Shown here: positions 25,121 through 34,792 of the stretch, piece by piece
Numbering within the stretch: the stretch's first letter is position 1
How the letters are laid out: the number at the start of each line of letters is the position of its first letter
NCBI GenBank assembly: GCA_018365455.1
Contig: JAGZJZ010000008.1
Coordinates: forward strand, 62,001-126,000
DNA: 64,000 nt
Origin: Clostridiales bacterium
GTDB taxonomy: Bacteria > Bacillota > Clostridia > Lachnospirales > Lachnospiraceae
Direction: 5' to 3'
Made by a program: the position numbers and the translations under genes
Notes under the pieces: model-generated
The model's database searches: none
Told to the model about the DNA's origin: nothing
The model's input: only the letters and a program-made list of their open reading frames with translations

Positions 25121-27139
25121 ATGGAAGAATTAAGATTTCGCCAGATCCATATGGATTTTCACACCAGTGAAAAGATAATGGGGGTGGGAGCCGCATTTGA
25201 TGCGGAAAAATTTACAGATACACTGGCTGAGGCAAGGGTAAACTCGGTTACCTGTTTCTCCAGATGCCATCATGGTATGCTGTATTATGATTCGGGCAGA
25301 TTTCCGGAACTGGTGCATCCCGGTCTGGTAAATAAAGATTTGTTAATCCAGCAGATTGATGCCTGCCACAGAAGAGGCATAAAGGTACCCGTTTATACTA
25401 CGGTACAGTGGGATTATTACTCGGGGATGAACCATCCGGACTGGGTATGCTTAAATGCAGATGGAAGCCTGAAGGATTTTTGCCAGGATGATAAGCCTGC
25501 AAATGTATATGAAGCCGGGTTTTACAGAACCCTGTGTGTCAATTCGCCCTACAGACAGTTTTTAAAAGAACAGATTCTGGATGTATTTGAGGTTTTGACA
25601 CCGGAGAGGATTGACGGATTATTCCTGGATATTGTGAATCCTGTTGACTGTTCCTGCAGGCATTGTGCAGCGAAGATGGAGGCAGAAGGTTACCGCCCTG
25701 ACAAAAAGGAAGACCGGATGCTGTTTGCCAGAAAGACCATGCAGGATTTTAAAGAAGATATGACTGCTTATATCAGAAGCCTGAAATCGGATGTTACCAT
25801 CTTCTATAACGCAGGGCATATTAATGCGGTTTCCGTAGATGCCAGGGATGCCTATACACATTGGGAATTGGAATCCCTTCCCAGCGGACAATGGGGCTAT
25901 TCCCATTTTATGAATACGGTGCGTTTTGCCAGAACTACGGGCATGGATTATCTGGCACACACAGGAAAATTCCATACGGAATGGGGCGATTTCCACTCCT
26001 TTAAGAATAAGGAAGCATTGGAATATGAATGTTTCCGGATGCTGGCATATAATTCAAAGTGCCTAATCGGAGATCAGCTGGATCCGGATGGGAAAATGTC
26101 AGAGGCGGTGTATGATCTGATCGGCAGTGTGTATCGTGAAGTGGAAAAGAAGGAGCCCTGGTGTAAAAAAGCAAAAGCTGTGACCGACATTGCGGTATTT
26201 ACAAGTGAGTGTCTGAAGGAGCATACAGGACCGGGAGGATCTGTTCCCGATGAGGTAAATGGGGCATGTATCATGCTGGATGAGCTGGGGTATCAGTTGG
26301 ATATTGTGGATGACCGCTCGGAGCTTGCAGGGTATAAAGTACTGATTTTACCGGATACCATACTATGCAATACCGGGCTGTCAGAAAAAATAAAAGGATT
26401 TATTGCAAATGGGGGCAAGGTCATAGCCAGTTACAAATCGGGGCTTTCCTTCTCAGAGGAAGAGTTTGCCATTGAAGAATTAGGCGTACATTATCTGGGA
26501 GAGACATCTTTATGCCCGGACTTCATCATGCCAACTGAACAGATAGGCAAGGCGCTCCCTAAGACGGAACACGTCATGTACTACAAGGGGGCCCAGGTGG
26601 AAGCAGTAGCAGGAACCGTACTGGCAGAAACCTGCATTCCATATTTTAACAGAACCTGGGAGCATTTTTGTTCCCACCGGCATACACCCTCTTCCCATAA
26701 GAAAGGCTCCCCGGCGGTAGTTCAGACCGAATCCTGCATTTATATGATGCATCCCGTCTTTACTACCTATTATAAGAAGCATCCCAGATGGTGCAAAGAA
26801 ATTGTAAAAGATATCTTAGAGCTGGTACTTAAAAATCCGCTGTTAAAACATAGCGGGCCGACCTCTTTACTCAGCGCAGTGAATATTCAGGAACAAGAGA
26901 ACCGGTATGTGCTCCACGGACTTCATTATATACCGCTAAAAGTTTCGGAAGAACTATTCACAATCGAAGATATCATTCCGTTATATCAGATCCGGTACTC
27001 CTTAAATGTGCCGGAAGACATCAAATCGGTACGCCTTGTGCCGGAAGGAACTGAGCTTAAATTTCACAACAGGGAGGGCAGAACAGAATTTACGGTTCCG
27101 GAAATAAAAGGCCATTGTATGATAGAGCTTCAGTATTAA
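25121..27139 (+). CDS. Glycoside hydrolase, probable GH151-like alpha-L-fucosidase
   Basis: A 672-residue cytoplasmic protein without a signal peptide. The N-terminal part (about 1-330) looks like a beta/alpha barrel of the hypothetical glycosyl hydrolase 6 type: HMDFHTSEKIMGVG, SVTCFSRCHHGMLYY, VYTTVQWDYY and GLFLDIVNP followed by CSCRHC. The middle (about 360-560) resembles the beta-galactosidase trimerisation domain, with YKVLILPDTILCNT and ANGGKVIASY. This architecture occurs in family GH151 alpha-L-fucosidases, and the operon also has a GH29 fucosidase, so I favour a fucosidase. Other exo-glycosidase specificities remain possible. It lies 13 bases after the permease with a CAGGAGG site. 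Confidence 0.65.
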   Translation: MEELRFRQIHMDFHTSEKIMGVGAAFDAEKFTDTLAEARVNSVTCFSRCHHGMLYYDSGRFPELVHPGLVNKDLLIQQIDACHRRGIKVPVYTTVQWDYYSGMNHPDWVCLNADGSLKDFCQDDKPANVYEAGFYRTLCVNSPYRQFLKEQILDVFEVLTPERIDGLFLDIVNPVDCSCRHCAAKMEAEGYRPDKKEDRMLFARKTMQDFKEDMTAYIRSLKSDVTIFYNAGHINAVSVDARDAYTHWELESLPSGQWGYSHFMNTVRFARTTGMDYLAHTGKFHTEWGDFHSFKNKEALEYECFRMLAYNSKCLIGDQLDPDGKMSEAVYDLIGSVYREVEKKEPWCKKAKAVTDIAVFTSECLKEHTGPGGSVPDEVNGACIMLDELGYQLDIVDDRSELAGYKVLILPDTILCNTGLSEKIKGFIANGGKVIASYKSGLSFSEEEFAIEELGVHYLGETSLCPDFIMPTEQIGKALPKTEHVMYYKGAQVEAVAGTVLAETCIPYFNRTWEHFCSHRHTPSSHKKGSPAVVQTESCIYMMHPVFTTYYKKHPRWCKEIVKDILELVLKNPLLKHSGPTSLLSAVNIQEQENRYVLHGLHYIPLKVSEELFTIEDIIPLYQIRYSLNVPEDIKSVRLVPEGTELKFHNREGRTEFTVPEIKGHCMIELQY

Positions 27140-27277
27140 GCGGGCACACCTGTGTAATTCACTTTATAGTTGTTGGTTCAGATAGACTGTGATAATATTA
27201 TGGTTAAACAGATGTCTGGACAGAGTCCTTTTGAGACTTTCAAAATATATAAAGAAAATTACATGTGGGTGAGAACG

Positions 27278-28300
27278 ATGGCAGTAACAATTAAAGATGT
27301 AGCAAGAGAAACAAATTTAGCGATTTCAACGATTTCCAAATATATGAACGGAGGAAATGTAAAACCCCGGAACAGGGTGGTTATAGAAGCAGCAATCCAA
27401 AAGCTGGGGTATCAGCCGAACAACGCAGCCAGGGGCTTAAGAAGTGCCAAGACCTATACCGTGGGGATTGCTATCGATTCCCTGGAAAGCCAGTTCCTTG
27501 CAAAAATTACGGCACATATAGAAAAGATTTTAAAAGAAAAGGGGTATTCTCTGCTGCTTTGCTGCCACAGAGGAAATGCCCAGGAAGCACAGCGGGCAGT
27601 TAAATTTCTCACGGATAAACAGGTGGATGGAATCATTTTCAGTTATGCAATGCACAGTGAAGTGGATTTTTTTGTTTCTGCCAGAGAACGGAAGATCCCG
27701 GTTGTGCTGGCGGATTGCTTAAGTCAGCACACGCCCTGCGACAGCGTTATGTCCAATTCAGCTGCGGGCACTTACGCAGCAGTAGAATACTTAATTGGAC
27801 AGGGGCATCGGCAGATCGCCATTTTGTCTGGAACCAGTGAGAAGATACCGGAACGGTTTACAGCCAAAGACCGGATGAAAGGATTTCTGCGGGCAATGGA
27901 GGATTATGACATCCCCGTGCCGAAGGAATACATCGAAAAAGGAGACTTTACTTTTGAATCCGGCTATAAATGTATGCAGAAAATCTGGAAGCTGAAGAAA
28001 AGGCCTACGGCTGTATTTGTTTCCAATTATAATATGTGCCTGGGTGCCATGACGGCGGTGCACAACCTGAATATTGAAATTCCACGTGATTTGTCACTGG
28101 TTACGTTTGATGACATGGAGTTTTCCATTATGTCACGGCCCAGTCTCACTTCAGTCAGGCAGCCCATAGAAATGATTGCCCGCAATTGCGTGGAATTAGT
28201 ATTAAAGAGAATGGAAGGGGATTATACGGATTTCCCTAAGAATTTAAAGCTTCCCACCACATTTAAGGAGAGGGAGTCGGTTTTGAAAATTATTTCATAA
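27278..28300 (+). CDS. Second LacI-family regulator
   Basis: A 340-residue LacI-type protein: helix-turn-helix TIKDVARETNLAISTISKYM, hinge NNAARGLRSAKTY, and an effector domain with VFVSNYNMCLGAM and a C-terminal PLSLVTFDDME-like stretch (here DLSLVTFDDMEF). It resembles the regulator at 20585 in its DNA-binding helix (STISKYMNGGNVKPRNR versus STISKYLNGKNIIPENR), so it may bind the same or a related palindrome. ATG 27278 follows GGGTGAG. An open frame from 27170 extends upstream without a good ribosome site. It sits between the two glycosidase genes in the same direction. Confidence 0.85.
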   Translation: MAVTIKDVARETNLAISTISKYMNGGNVKPRNRVVIEAAIQKLGYQPNNAARGLRSAKTYTVGIAIDSLESQFLAKITAHIEKILKEKGYSLLLCCHRGNAQEAQRAVKFLTDKQVDGIIFSYAMHSEVDFFVSARERKIPVVLADCLSQHTPCDSVMSNSAAGTYAAVEYLIGQGHRQIAILSGTSEKIPERFTAKDRMKGFLRAMEDYDIPVPKEYIEKGDFTFESGYKCMQKIWKLKKRPTAVFVSNYNMCLGAMTAVHNLNIEIPRDLSLVTFDDMEFSIMSRPSLTSVRQPIEMIARNCVELVLKRMEGDYTDFPKNLKLPTTFKERESVLKIIS

Positions 28301-28314
28301 AGGAGAATTTGAAA

Positions 28315-29559
28315 ATGAAAGATACAAAACAGCAATGGTTTAAAGATGCGAAATTTGGATTGTTTATCCATTGGGGATTATATGCTGTTTTAGCCGGCGA
28401 ATACGAAGGAAAGAAGACAGACCGAATTGCAGAATGGATTATGAATCATCTTGATATACCGGTCAGTGAGTATGAAAAGCTGGCAAAACAATTCAATCCG
28501 GTAAATTTTAATGCAGAGGAAATTGTAAAAAAGGCAAAGAGCTGGGGCATGAAATATATTGTATTTACATCCAAACATCATGAAGGGTTTGCCATGTATG
28601 ACTCCAAATGCAGTGATTACAATATCGTAAAGGCAACGCCTTACAAAAAAGATATTTTAAGAGAGCTAAAAGATGCATGTGACAAATATGAAATGAAGCT
28701 TGGTCTGTATTATTCTCAGGCGCAGGACTGGCATGATCCCAATGGTTTAATGTATTTAAAGGATAATTCCCATAAAGATTACCAGCACTATCTGGATACT
28801 AAGGTAAAACCACAGCTTACGGAAATACTAACCGGTTACGGGGATATTGCACTGATCTGGTTTGATACCCCCATGGAGACCACGCCGGAACAGAGTAAAT
28901 CCCTGGTGGATTTAGTAAAATCCATACAGCCAAATTGTATTGTCAGCGGCAGAATTGGTAATGAACTGGGTGAATACATGACCACAGGTGATAATTTTAT
29001 ACCCAGGCTGCCGTATGAGGGCGACTGGGAGCTGCCGGCTACATTAAACGATACCTGGGGATTTAACAAGGATGACCATAACTGGAAGAACCCGGATGAC
29101 ATTATCCGTCTGCTGCTGAAAGTAACCAGCAGGGGAGGCAATTACCTTTTGAATATCGGTCCCGATGCAACCGGGCATGTTCCGGATGAAAGTATCGCGA
29201 TCCTGGACGAAGTTGGAAAATATGTTCAGGATAATGCGGACAGTATCTTTGAAACCAGAAGAGTGGACTTCTATGCTTACGAATTAGAGTGGGCGCAGTT
29301 TACACAGAAGGATTATAAGTTATTTGTACATGTCCTGGAGCCCAGGCGCCGTATTGAATTGCTGAATGTGGGCAATAAAGTAAAAAGCGCATATTTGGTT
29401 AGGGACGGCAGGGAGCTGGAATACGATTGCTCCGTTACCTGTGAAGGGGCCGGCATGATTGAAGTAGAAGTTCCCGAAGAATTATGGGAGGAGAAAAATT
29501 ACTGTGTCTGCCTCATGACAGAGGAAAAAGATCCGGTATTTGAACCAATCGTAGGATAA
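28315..29559 (+). CDS. GH29 alpha-L-fucosidase
   Basis: A 414-residue alpha-L-fucosidase that removes L-fucose from glycans. The catalytic barrel starts KFGLFIHWGLYAVLAGEYEG, with the diagnostic YIVFTSKHHEGFAMYDSK segment. The nucleophile Asp is in ALIWFDTPMETTPEQ, and the RGGNYLLNIGPDATG segment ends the barrel. No signal peptide is present, so it acts on imported oligosaccharides. The start is ATG 28315, after AGGAG that overlaps the end of the LacI gene. The released fucose would need isomerase and kinase, which are not in this window, to reach the BMC aldolase. Confidence 0.93.
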   Translation: MKDTKQQWFKDAKFGLFIHWGLYAVLAGEYEGKKTDRIAEWIMNHLDIPVSEYEKLAKQFNPVNFNAEEIVKKAKSWGMKYIVFTSKHHEGFAMYDSKCSDYNIVKATPYKKDILRELKDACDKYEMKLGLYYSQAQDWHDPNGLMYLKDNSHKDYQHYLDTKVKPQLTEILTGYGDIALIWFDTPMETTPEQSKSLVDLVKSIQPNCIVSGRIGNELGEYMTTGDNFIPRLPYEGDWELPATLNDTWGFNKDDHNWKNPDDIIRLLLKVTSRGGNYLLNIGPDATGHVPDESIAILDEVGKYVQDNADSIFETRRVDFYAYELEWAQFTQKDYKLFVHVLEPRRRIELLNVGNKVKSAYLVRDGRELEYDCSVTCEGAGMIEVEVPEELWEEKNYCVCLMTEEKDPVFEPIVG

Positions 29560-29566
29560 GATAAAG

Positions 29567-29647
29567 CGTGTCTTAGAATACTTGTATCTGTCAGATGCTT
29601 CTGATAAGCAGTCATGCAGGTTCAAGTATTTTGGGACACGTTTTTTT
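29567..29647 (+). terminator. Terminator of the fucoside operon
   Basis: A long imperfect stem: 29567-29584 (CGTGTCTTAGAATACTTG) pairs with 29623-29640 (CAAGTATTTTGGGACACG) with few mismatches. Seven T follow. Confidence 0.8.
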
Positions 29648-29879
29648 ATAGATATTGCTATTACGCAATAAGTGTGGGGTTCGCTGAGGAAGGACGGTTA
29701 TGATTCACGAAATTATTTGTGTATTGTGAAAAATACAAAAAAAATGTTAAATAAGGGACGAGGCAAATGGACAAGTATCCCGAAATGTGCTATGATTAGA
29801 TCATATGAGGAAAATCATAAATCCATATGTACAAATGAATCCTTTCGGGGATTCTAAATAATAAGGAGGAAAAACACAA
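29648..29879. other. Leader region of pyruvate:ferredoxin oxidoreductase gene
   Basis: With the terminator before it this is a 320-base gap. It should hold the promoter of the oxidoreductase gene, but no -35/-10 pair is convincing. A 61-codon open frame here lacks a ribosome site and is discounted. A strong AAGGAGG lies at 29863-29869. Confidence 0.5.
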
Positions 29880-32800
29880 ATGGCTAGAAAAATGAAGACC
29901 ATGGATGGTAATCATGCTGCAGCTCATGCTTCGTATGCGTTTACAGACGTAGCAGCAATCTATCCGATCACACCATCATCTGTTATGGCTGAAGCAACTG
30001 ATGAATGGGCAACCCAGGGAAGAAAAAATATCTTCGGACAGGAAGTTCAGGTAACTGAAATGCAGTCTGAGGCAGGTGCTGCCGGTACCGTACACGGATC
30101 CCTTGCAGCAGGTGCTTTAACAACTACTTATACAGCATCTCAGGGACTTTTACTGATGATCCCTAACTTATACAAAATTGCAGGCGAGCAGTTACCAGGT
30201 GTATTCAATGTTTCCGCACGTGCTCTTGCAAGCCATGCATTATCTATATTCGGTGACCATTCTGACGTTTATGCATGTCGTCAGACAGGATGCGCTATGC
30301 TTTGTGAATCCAGCGTACAGGAAGTAATGGACTTAACAGCTGTTGCTCACCTTGCTTCCATCAAAGGACGTATTCCATTTATCAACTTCTTCGACGGATT
30401 CCGTACATCTCATGAAATCCAGAAGATCGAAACATGGGATTATGAAGATTTAAAAGATATGGTAGACATGGATGCAGTAGATGCATTCCGTAAACATGCT
30501 TTAAATCCAAATCATCCATGCCACAGAGGTTCTGCACAGAATCCGGATATCTTCTTCCAGGCTAGAGAAGCTTGTAACGAAAGCTATGATGCTTTACCGG
30601 CTATCGTTCAGGATTACATGGACAAAGTAAATGAAAAAATCGGTACAGATTATAAATTATTCAACTACTACGGAGCAGCAGATGCTACACATGTAATCAT
30701 CGCTATGGGTTCCGTATGTGATACAATTGAAGAAACAATTGACTACTTAACAGCAGCAGGCGAAAAAGTCGGTGTTGTAAAAGTACGTCTCTACAGACCA
30801 TTCAGCGCAGAAGCTTTAATTAATGCTATTCCGGAAACTGTAAAACAGATCTCCGTATTAGACAGAACAAAAGAACCAGGCGCACTTGGCGAACCATTAT
30901 ACTTAGATGTAGTTGCAGCATTAAAAGAAACAAAATTTGATGCAATTCCGGTATACTCAGGACGTTACGGATTAGGTTCTAAAGATACTACACCTACTCA
31001 GATTGTTGCTGTATATAACAATGCAGAAAAGAAAAAATTCACAATCGGTATCGTGGATGACGTAACAAATCTGTCTCTGGAATTAGGAACACCTCTTGTT
31101 ACTACACCGGACGGAACAATCAACTGTAAATTCTGGGGACTTGGTGCTGACGGTACTGTTGGTGCGAATAAGAACTCCATTAAGATTATCGGTGATAACA
31201 CAGATATGTACGCTCAGGCTTACTTTGATTATGATTCAAAGAAATCCGGCGGTGTTACCATGTCCCACTTACGTTTTGGTAAGAGCCCGATCAAATCTAC
31301 TTACTTAATCCGTCAGGCAAACTTTGTTGCTTGTCATAACCCATCTTATGTAAATAAATATAACATGGTTCAGGAATTAGTAGACGGCGGAACATTCTTA
31401 TTAAACTGCCCATGGGATATGGAAGGTCTTGAGAAACATTTACCAGGACAGGTTAAGAGCTTTATCGCTAACCACGGCATTAAATTATATGTAATCGACG
31501 GAATCAAAATTGGTAAAGAAATCGGACTTGGCGGACGTATCAATACCGTTCTTCAGTCAGCATTCTTCAAATTGGCTAACATTATTCCGGAAGAACAGGC
31601 AACTGATCTGATGAAAGCAGCTGCAAAAGCTACTTACGGAAGAAAAGGCGATAAGATTGTACAGATGAACTATGATGCAATCGATGCAGGCGCTAAGCAG
31701 GTTGTTGAAATCACAGTACCGGACAGCTGGAAAGATGCAGCTGACGAAGGTCTTGCAATGTCTCACGCAGAAGGCGGAAGAAAAGACGTTGTTGATTTCG
31801 TTAACAATATCCAGAGCAAAGTAAATGCACAGGAAGGTAATTCCTTACCAGTATCCGCATTCAAAGAATATGTAGACGGTTCTACACCATCCGGTTCATC
31901 TGCATATGAAAAACGTGGTATCGCTGTAGATATTCCTGTTTGGAAACCAGAAAACTGTATCCAGTGTAACAGATGTGCTTATGTTTGTCCTCATGCAGTT
32001 ATCCGTCCGGTTCCAATGACAGATGAAGAAGTAGCAGCAGCGCCAGAAGGAATGACAACTATTCCAATGACAGGTATGCCAAATTATAAATTTGCAATTA
32101 CCGTTTCTGCTTATGACTGTACAGGATGTGGATCTTGTGCTAACGTATGTCCAGGTAAGAAAGGTGAAAAAGCACTTGTTCTTCAAAATATGGAAGCAAA
32201 TGCTGATTGCCAGAAATACTTCGACTACGCTGTAGAATTACCTGCAAAAGCAGATGTTGTTGAAAAATTCAAAGAAAATACCGTTAAGGGAAGCCAGTTC
32301 AAACAGCCATTACTTGAGTTCTCAGGTGCTTGTGCAGGATGTGGTGAAACACCTTACGCTAAATTAATCACTCAGTTATTTGGTGACAGAATGTACATTG
32401 CAAATGCTACCGGATGTTCTTCTATCTGGGGTAACTCTTCACCATCCACACCTTATACTGTAAACGCAAAAGGACAGGGACCAGCTTGGTGTAACTCCTT
32501 ATTCGAAGATAATGCAGAATTTGGTTATGGTATGTTATTAGCTCAGAAAGCCCTGAGAAACGGCTTAAAAGCAAAAGTTGAAGAAATCATTGCAAACACA
32601 GAAGACTCTGATGTAAAAGCTGCTTGCCAGGATTGGATCGATACCTTTAACTCAGGCGCTACAAATGGTTCTGCAACAGACAGAATGGTAGCTGCGCTAG
32701 AAGGTAAAGACTGCGATACATGCAAAGAAGTTGTAAATAACAAAGACTTCTTAGCTAAAAAATCTCAGTGGATCTTCGGTGGTGACGGATGGGCTTACGA

Positions 32801-33422
32801 CATCGGTTTCGGTGGAGTTGACCATGTATTAGCAAGCGGACAGGATATCAACATCATGGTATTCGATACAGAAGTTTACTCAAATACAGGTGGACAGTCT
32901 TCCAAATCTACACCTACAGGAGCTGTAGCACAGTTCGCTGCCGGTGGTAAAGAAGCGAAGAAAAAAGATCTTGCAAGTATCGCTATGAGCTATGGTTATG
33001 TATATGTAGCACAGATCGCTATGGGTGCTGATTACAATCAGACTGTAAAAGCTATTGCAGAAGCAGAAGCTTATCCGGGACCATCCTTAATTATCGCTTA
33101 TGCTCCATGTATCAACCACGGAATCAAGATTGGTATGAGCAAAGCTCAGACAGAAGAAGAAAACGCAGTAAAAGCTGGTTACTGGCATTGCTTCCGCTTC
33201 AACCCAACTTTAGCTTCCGAAGGAAAAGCTGCATTCAGCTTAGACAGCAAGGCTCCAACAGGAGACTACCAGGCATTCTTAGACGGAGAAGTTCGTTACA
33301 ATTCACTGAAACGTTCTAATCCTGAAAAAGCTGCTGTACTCTTCGCTAAATCTGAAGAATACGCAAAAGAAAGATATGCTTACCTGCAGAAATTAATTAC
33401 TCTGTATGGTGGAGAACAATAA
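29880..33422 (+). CDS. nifJ: Pyruvate:ferredoxin (flavodoxin) oxidoreductase
   Basis: A 1180-residue single-chain PFOR that converts pyruvate, CoA and oxidised ferredoxin to acetyl-CoA, CO2 and reduced ferredoxin. It opens RKMKTMDGNHAAAHASYAFT, with YPITPSSVMAEA in the pyruvate/TPP domain I. Two 4Fe-4S motifs follow, CIQCNRCAYVCP (about 693) and CTGCGSCANVCP (about 747), and then the proximal-cluster and TPP domain with CAGCGETPYAKL and GDGWAYDIGFGG. The length is typical and all motifs are intact. Codon use is strongly biased like the BMC operon, which suggests high expression. It is monocistronic. Confidence 0.97.
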   Translation: MARKMKTMDGNHAAAHASYAFTDVAAIYPITPSSVMAEATDEWATQGRKNIFGQEVQVTEMQSEAGAAGTVHGSLAAGALTTTYTASQGLLLMIPNLYKIAGEQLPGVFNVSARALASHALSIFGDHSDVYACRQTGCAMLCESSVQEVMDLTAVAHLASIKGRIPFINFFDGFRTSHEIQKIETWDYEDLKDMVDMDAVDAFRKHALNPNHPCHRGSAQNPDIFFQAREACNESYDALPAIVQDYMDKVNEKIGTDYKLFNYYGAADATHVIIAMGSVCDTIEETIDYLTAAGEKVGVVKVRLYRPFSAEALINAIPETVKQISVLDRTKEPGALGEPLYLDVVAALKETKFDAIPVYSGRYGLGSKDTTPTQIVAVYNNAEKKKFTIGIVDDVTNLSLELGTPLVTTPDGTINCKFWGLGADGTVGANKNSIKIIGDNTDMYAQAYFDYDSKKSGGVTMSHLRFGKSPIKSTYLIRQANFVACHNPSYVNKYNMVQELVDGGTFLLNCPWDMEGLEKHLPGQVKSFIANHGIKLYVIDGIKIGKEIGLGGRINTVLQSAFFKLANIIPEEQATDLMKAAAKATYGRKGDKIVQMNYDAIDAGAKQVVEITVPDSWKDAADEGLAMSHAEGGRKDVVDFVNNIQSKVNAQEGNSLPVSAFKEYVDGSTPSGSSAYEKRGIAVDIPVWKPENCIQCNRCAYVCPHAVIRPVPMTDEEVAAAPEGMTTIPMTGMPNYKFAITVSAYDCTGCGSCANVCPGKKGEKALVLQNMEANADCQKYFDYAVELPAKADVVEKFKENTVKGSQFKQPLLEFSGACAGCGETPYAKLITQLFGDRMYIANATGCSSIWGNSSPSTPYTVNAKGQGPAWCNSLFEDNAEFGYGMLLAQKALRNGLKAKVEEIIANTEDSDVKAACQDWIDTFNSGATNGSATDRMVAALEGKDCDTCKEVVNNKDFLAKKSQWIFGGDGWAYDIGFGGVDHVLASGQDINIMVFDTEVYSNTGGQSSKSTPTGAVAQFAAGGKEAKKKDLASIAMSYGYVYVAQIAMGADYNQTVKAIAEAEAYPGPSLIIAYAPCINHGIKIGMSKAQTEEENAVKAGYWHCFRFNPTLASEGKAAFSLDSKAPTGDYQAFLDGEVRYNSLKRSNPEKAAVLFAKSEEYAKERYAYLQKLITLYGGEQ

Positions 33423-33449
33423 GATAGAGATATTTTAAAGAAAATTAAG

Positions 33450-33479
33450 ACCGGATGGCGATTGGCTGTCCGGTTTTTT
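33450..33479 (+). terminator. Terminator after PFOR
   Basis: ACCGGA (33450-33455) and TCCGGT (33469-33474) form the stem, followed by six T. It overlaps the upstream open frame of the next gene, which rules out an early start there. Confidence 0.75.
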
Positions 33480-33503
33480 CTTAAGGGTGAGTGGGATGAT
33501 TTT

Positions 33504-34229
33504 ATGATATATATTGCAGTTTGTGATGTAGATAACAAGATATGTTCGGTTATGGAACATATCATTCGAAAGTATGCCCGGGAAAATGCTATTAATGTGG
33601 AAATAGACATTTTTTATAGTGGTGAAGCTCTGTGCAAGTCTTTAGAAAGTTCTAATTATTATGATCTGATCTGTTTAGATATTCAATTACAGAAAATGAG
33701 TGGGATAGATGTGGGACTCTATTTGAGAGAGAAGCTGGGAAATGATGCAACACATCTCATTTATATTTCTGCAAGTACCAATCACGCTATGAAATTATTT
33801 CAGATAAGGCCGTTGAATTTTTTGGTTAAGCCTGTTTATGATTCAGCCATGTGGAAAAATCTGCATAAGGCTGTACAATTAATTGAAAAACAAAACATGT
33901 GCTTTCAATATAAAAAAGGCAGGACTTATCATAGAATATTATATAGTAGTATTCTTTATTTTAAAAGTGAAGGTAAAAAAGTATATATCATTTTAGATGA
34001 TGATAGCAAAGAATTCTATGGGAAAATTGATCTGATTATGTCTGAGGTTCCTCTGCAAAAATTTATAAGAATCCACAAATCGTATATTATTAATTTAAAT
34101 TATATAAAAGAATATTGTTTTGAATCGGTGAAAATGAGTGATGGTGAGGTTTTGGCTATCAGTAAAACTTATCGAAAAGATATAAGAGAAAAGATACTAA
34201 GCCATATGGATGTTGTTGGTGATGTATAG
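33504..34229 (+). CDS. LytTR-family response regulator
   Basis: A 241-residue response regulator of the AgrA/LytR class. The receiver domain (about 1-120) has the phospho-acceptor Asp 59 in YDLICLDIQLQKMSG and the conserved Lys in NFLVKPVYD. The C-terminal LytTR DNA-binding domain (about 140-240) includes ILYFKSEGKKVYI and FIRIHKSYIINLNYIKEY. No histidine kinase lies beside it. It precedes a decayed secreted-protein gene, a lipoprotein and an ABC exporter, the usual setting for peptide-exporter or bacteriocin-immunity control. The start is ATG 33504; the frame reaches back to 33462 but through a terminator. Confidence 0.88.
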   Translation: MIYIAVCDVDNKICSVMEHIIRKYARENAINVEIDIFYSGEALCKSLESSNYYDLICLDIQLQKMSGIDVGLYLREKLGNDATHLIYISASTNHAMKLFQIRPLNFLVKPVYDSAMWKNLHKAVQLIEKQNMCFQYKKGRTYHRILYSSILYFKSEGKKVYIILDDDSKEFYGKIDLIMSEVPLQKFIRIHKSYIINLNYIKEYCFESVKMSDGEVLAISKTYRKDIREKILSHMDVVGDV

Positions 34230-34322
34230 GCAAATCATTGATCTACTTACAGTCTATTTTTACCAAAAAAATATGCATTTTTTACCACATAATAAAAATA
34301 TCGGGTAAAATGTGTTATAAAT

Positions 34323-34706
34323 ATGAATAAAGACGTCTTTTTTACATATTAGTCAGTAGCATTTGCCGGTACGATAGCATTTGATGTTACGGTTGGTGTA
34401 AACTCAAACCCAGATCCATATTCTTATCGTGAGGCAAAAGATGACAACGCTCAGACATATTATGTAACAACCTCAGGGTTTAACATAAGAACCGGAAGCA
34501 TTTATGTCAAATCTATTCCAGCGTATGGCGGAGTTGATTCTTACGAGACAAAATGTACTGCACACTTATCTTCTGCGGGTGAAAGGCGTTATTCAAACTC
34601 ATATAGAAATGGAACTGCTAAACCACGTCAGCTTTTTTATATGAGTTCTCGACGTGGCACTTCAGAAGCTATGACAGTCAATGCATGGGGAAAATATTGT
34701 CCATAA
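34323..34706 (+). pseudogene. Remnant of a small secreted protein gene
   Basis: A 117-codon open stretch (34353-34703) begins directly after an in-frame TAG at 34350 and has no start codon of its own near its beginning. An in-frame ATG at 34323 lies nine codons before that TAG, but it has no ribosome site. The encoded sequence SVAFAGTIAFDVTVG looks like the end of a signal peptide, followed by a polar, Tyr/Ser-rich mature region ending NAWGKYCP. I read it as a secreted or bacteriocin-like small protein whose signal-peptide region suffered a deletion or nonsense mutation. The family is not recognised. A sequencing error at 34350 would restore a ~127-residue protein. Confidence 0.55.
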
Positions 34707-34792
34707 TTTTTAATTATTCTGACCTGGTTTTTTAAGAGCACTTATGATACTTTGAAAAATATAACTGAAAAACAAAAAGAAATGGATTACAT

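Noticed and set aside
29690..29750. Rex-type redox operator upstream of PFOR
   Set aside because: TTGTG...ATACAAA gives only a bulged partial match to the TTGTGAA-N8-TTCACAA pattern.
29672..29857. 61-codon open frame before PFOR
   Set aside because: No ribosome site and no recognisable protein; it lies in the leader region and stops just before the PFOR ribosome site.
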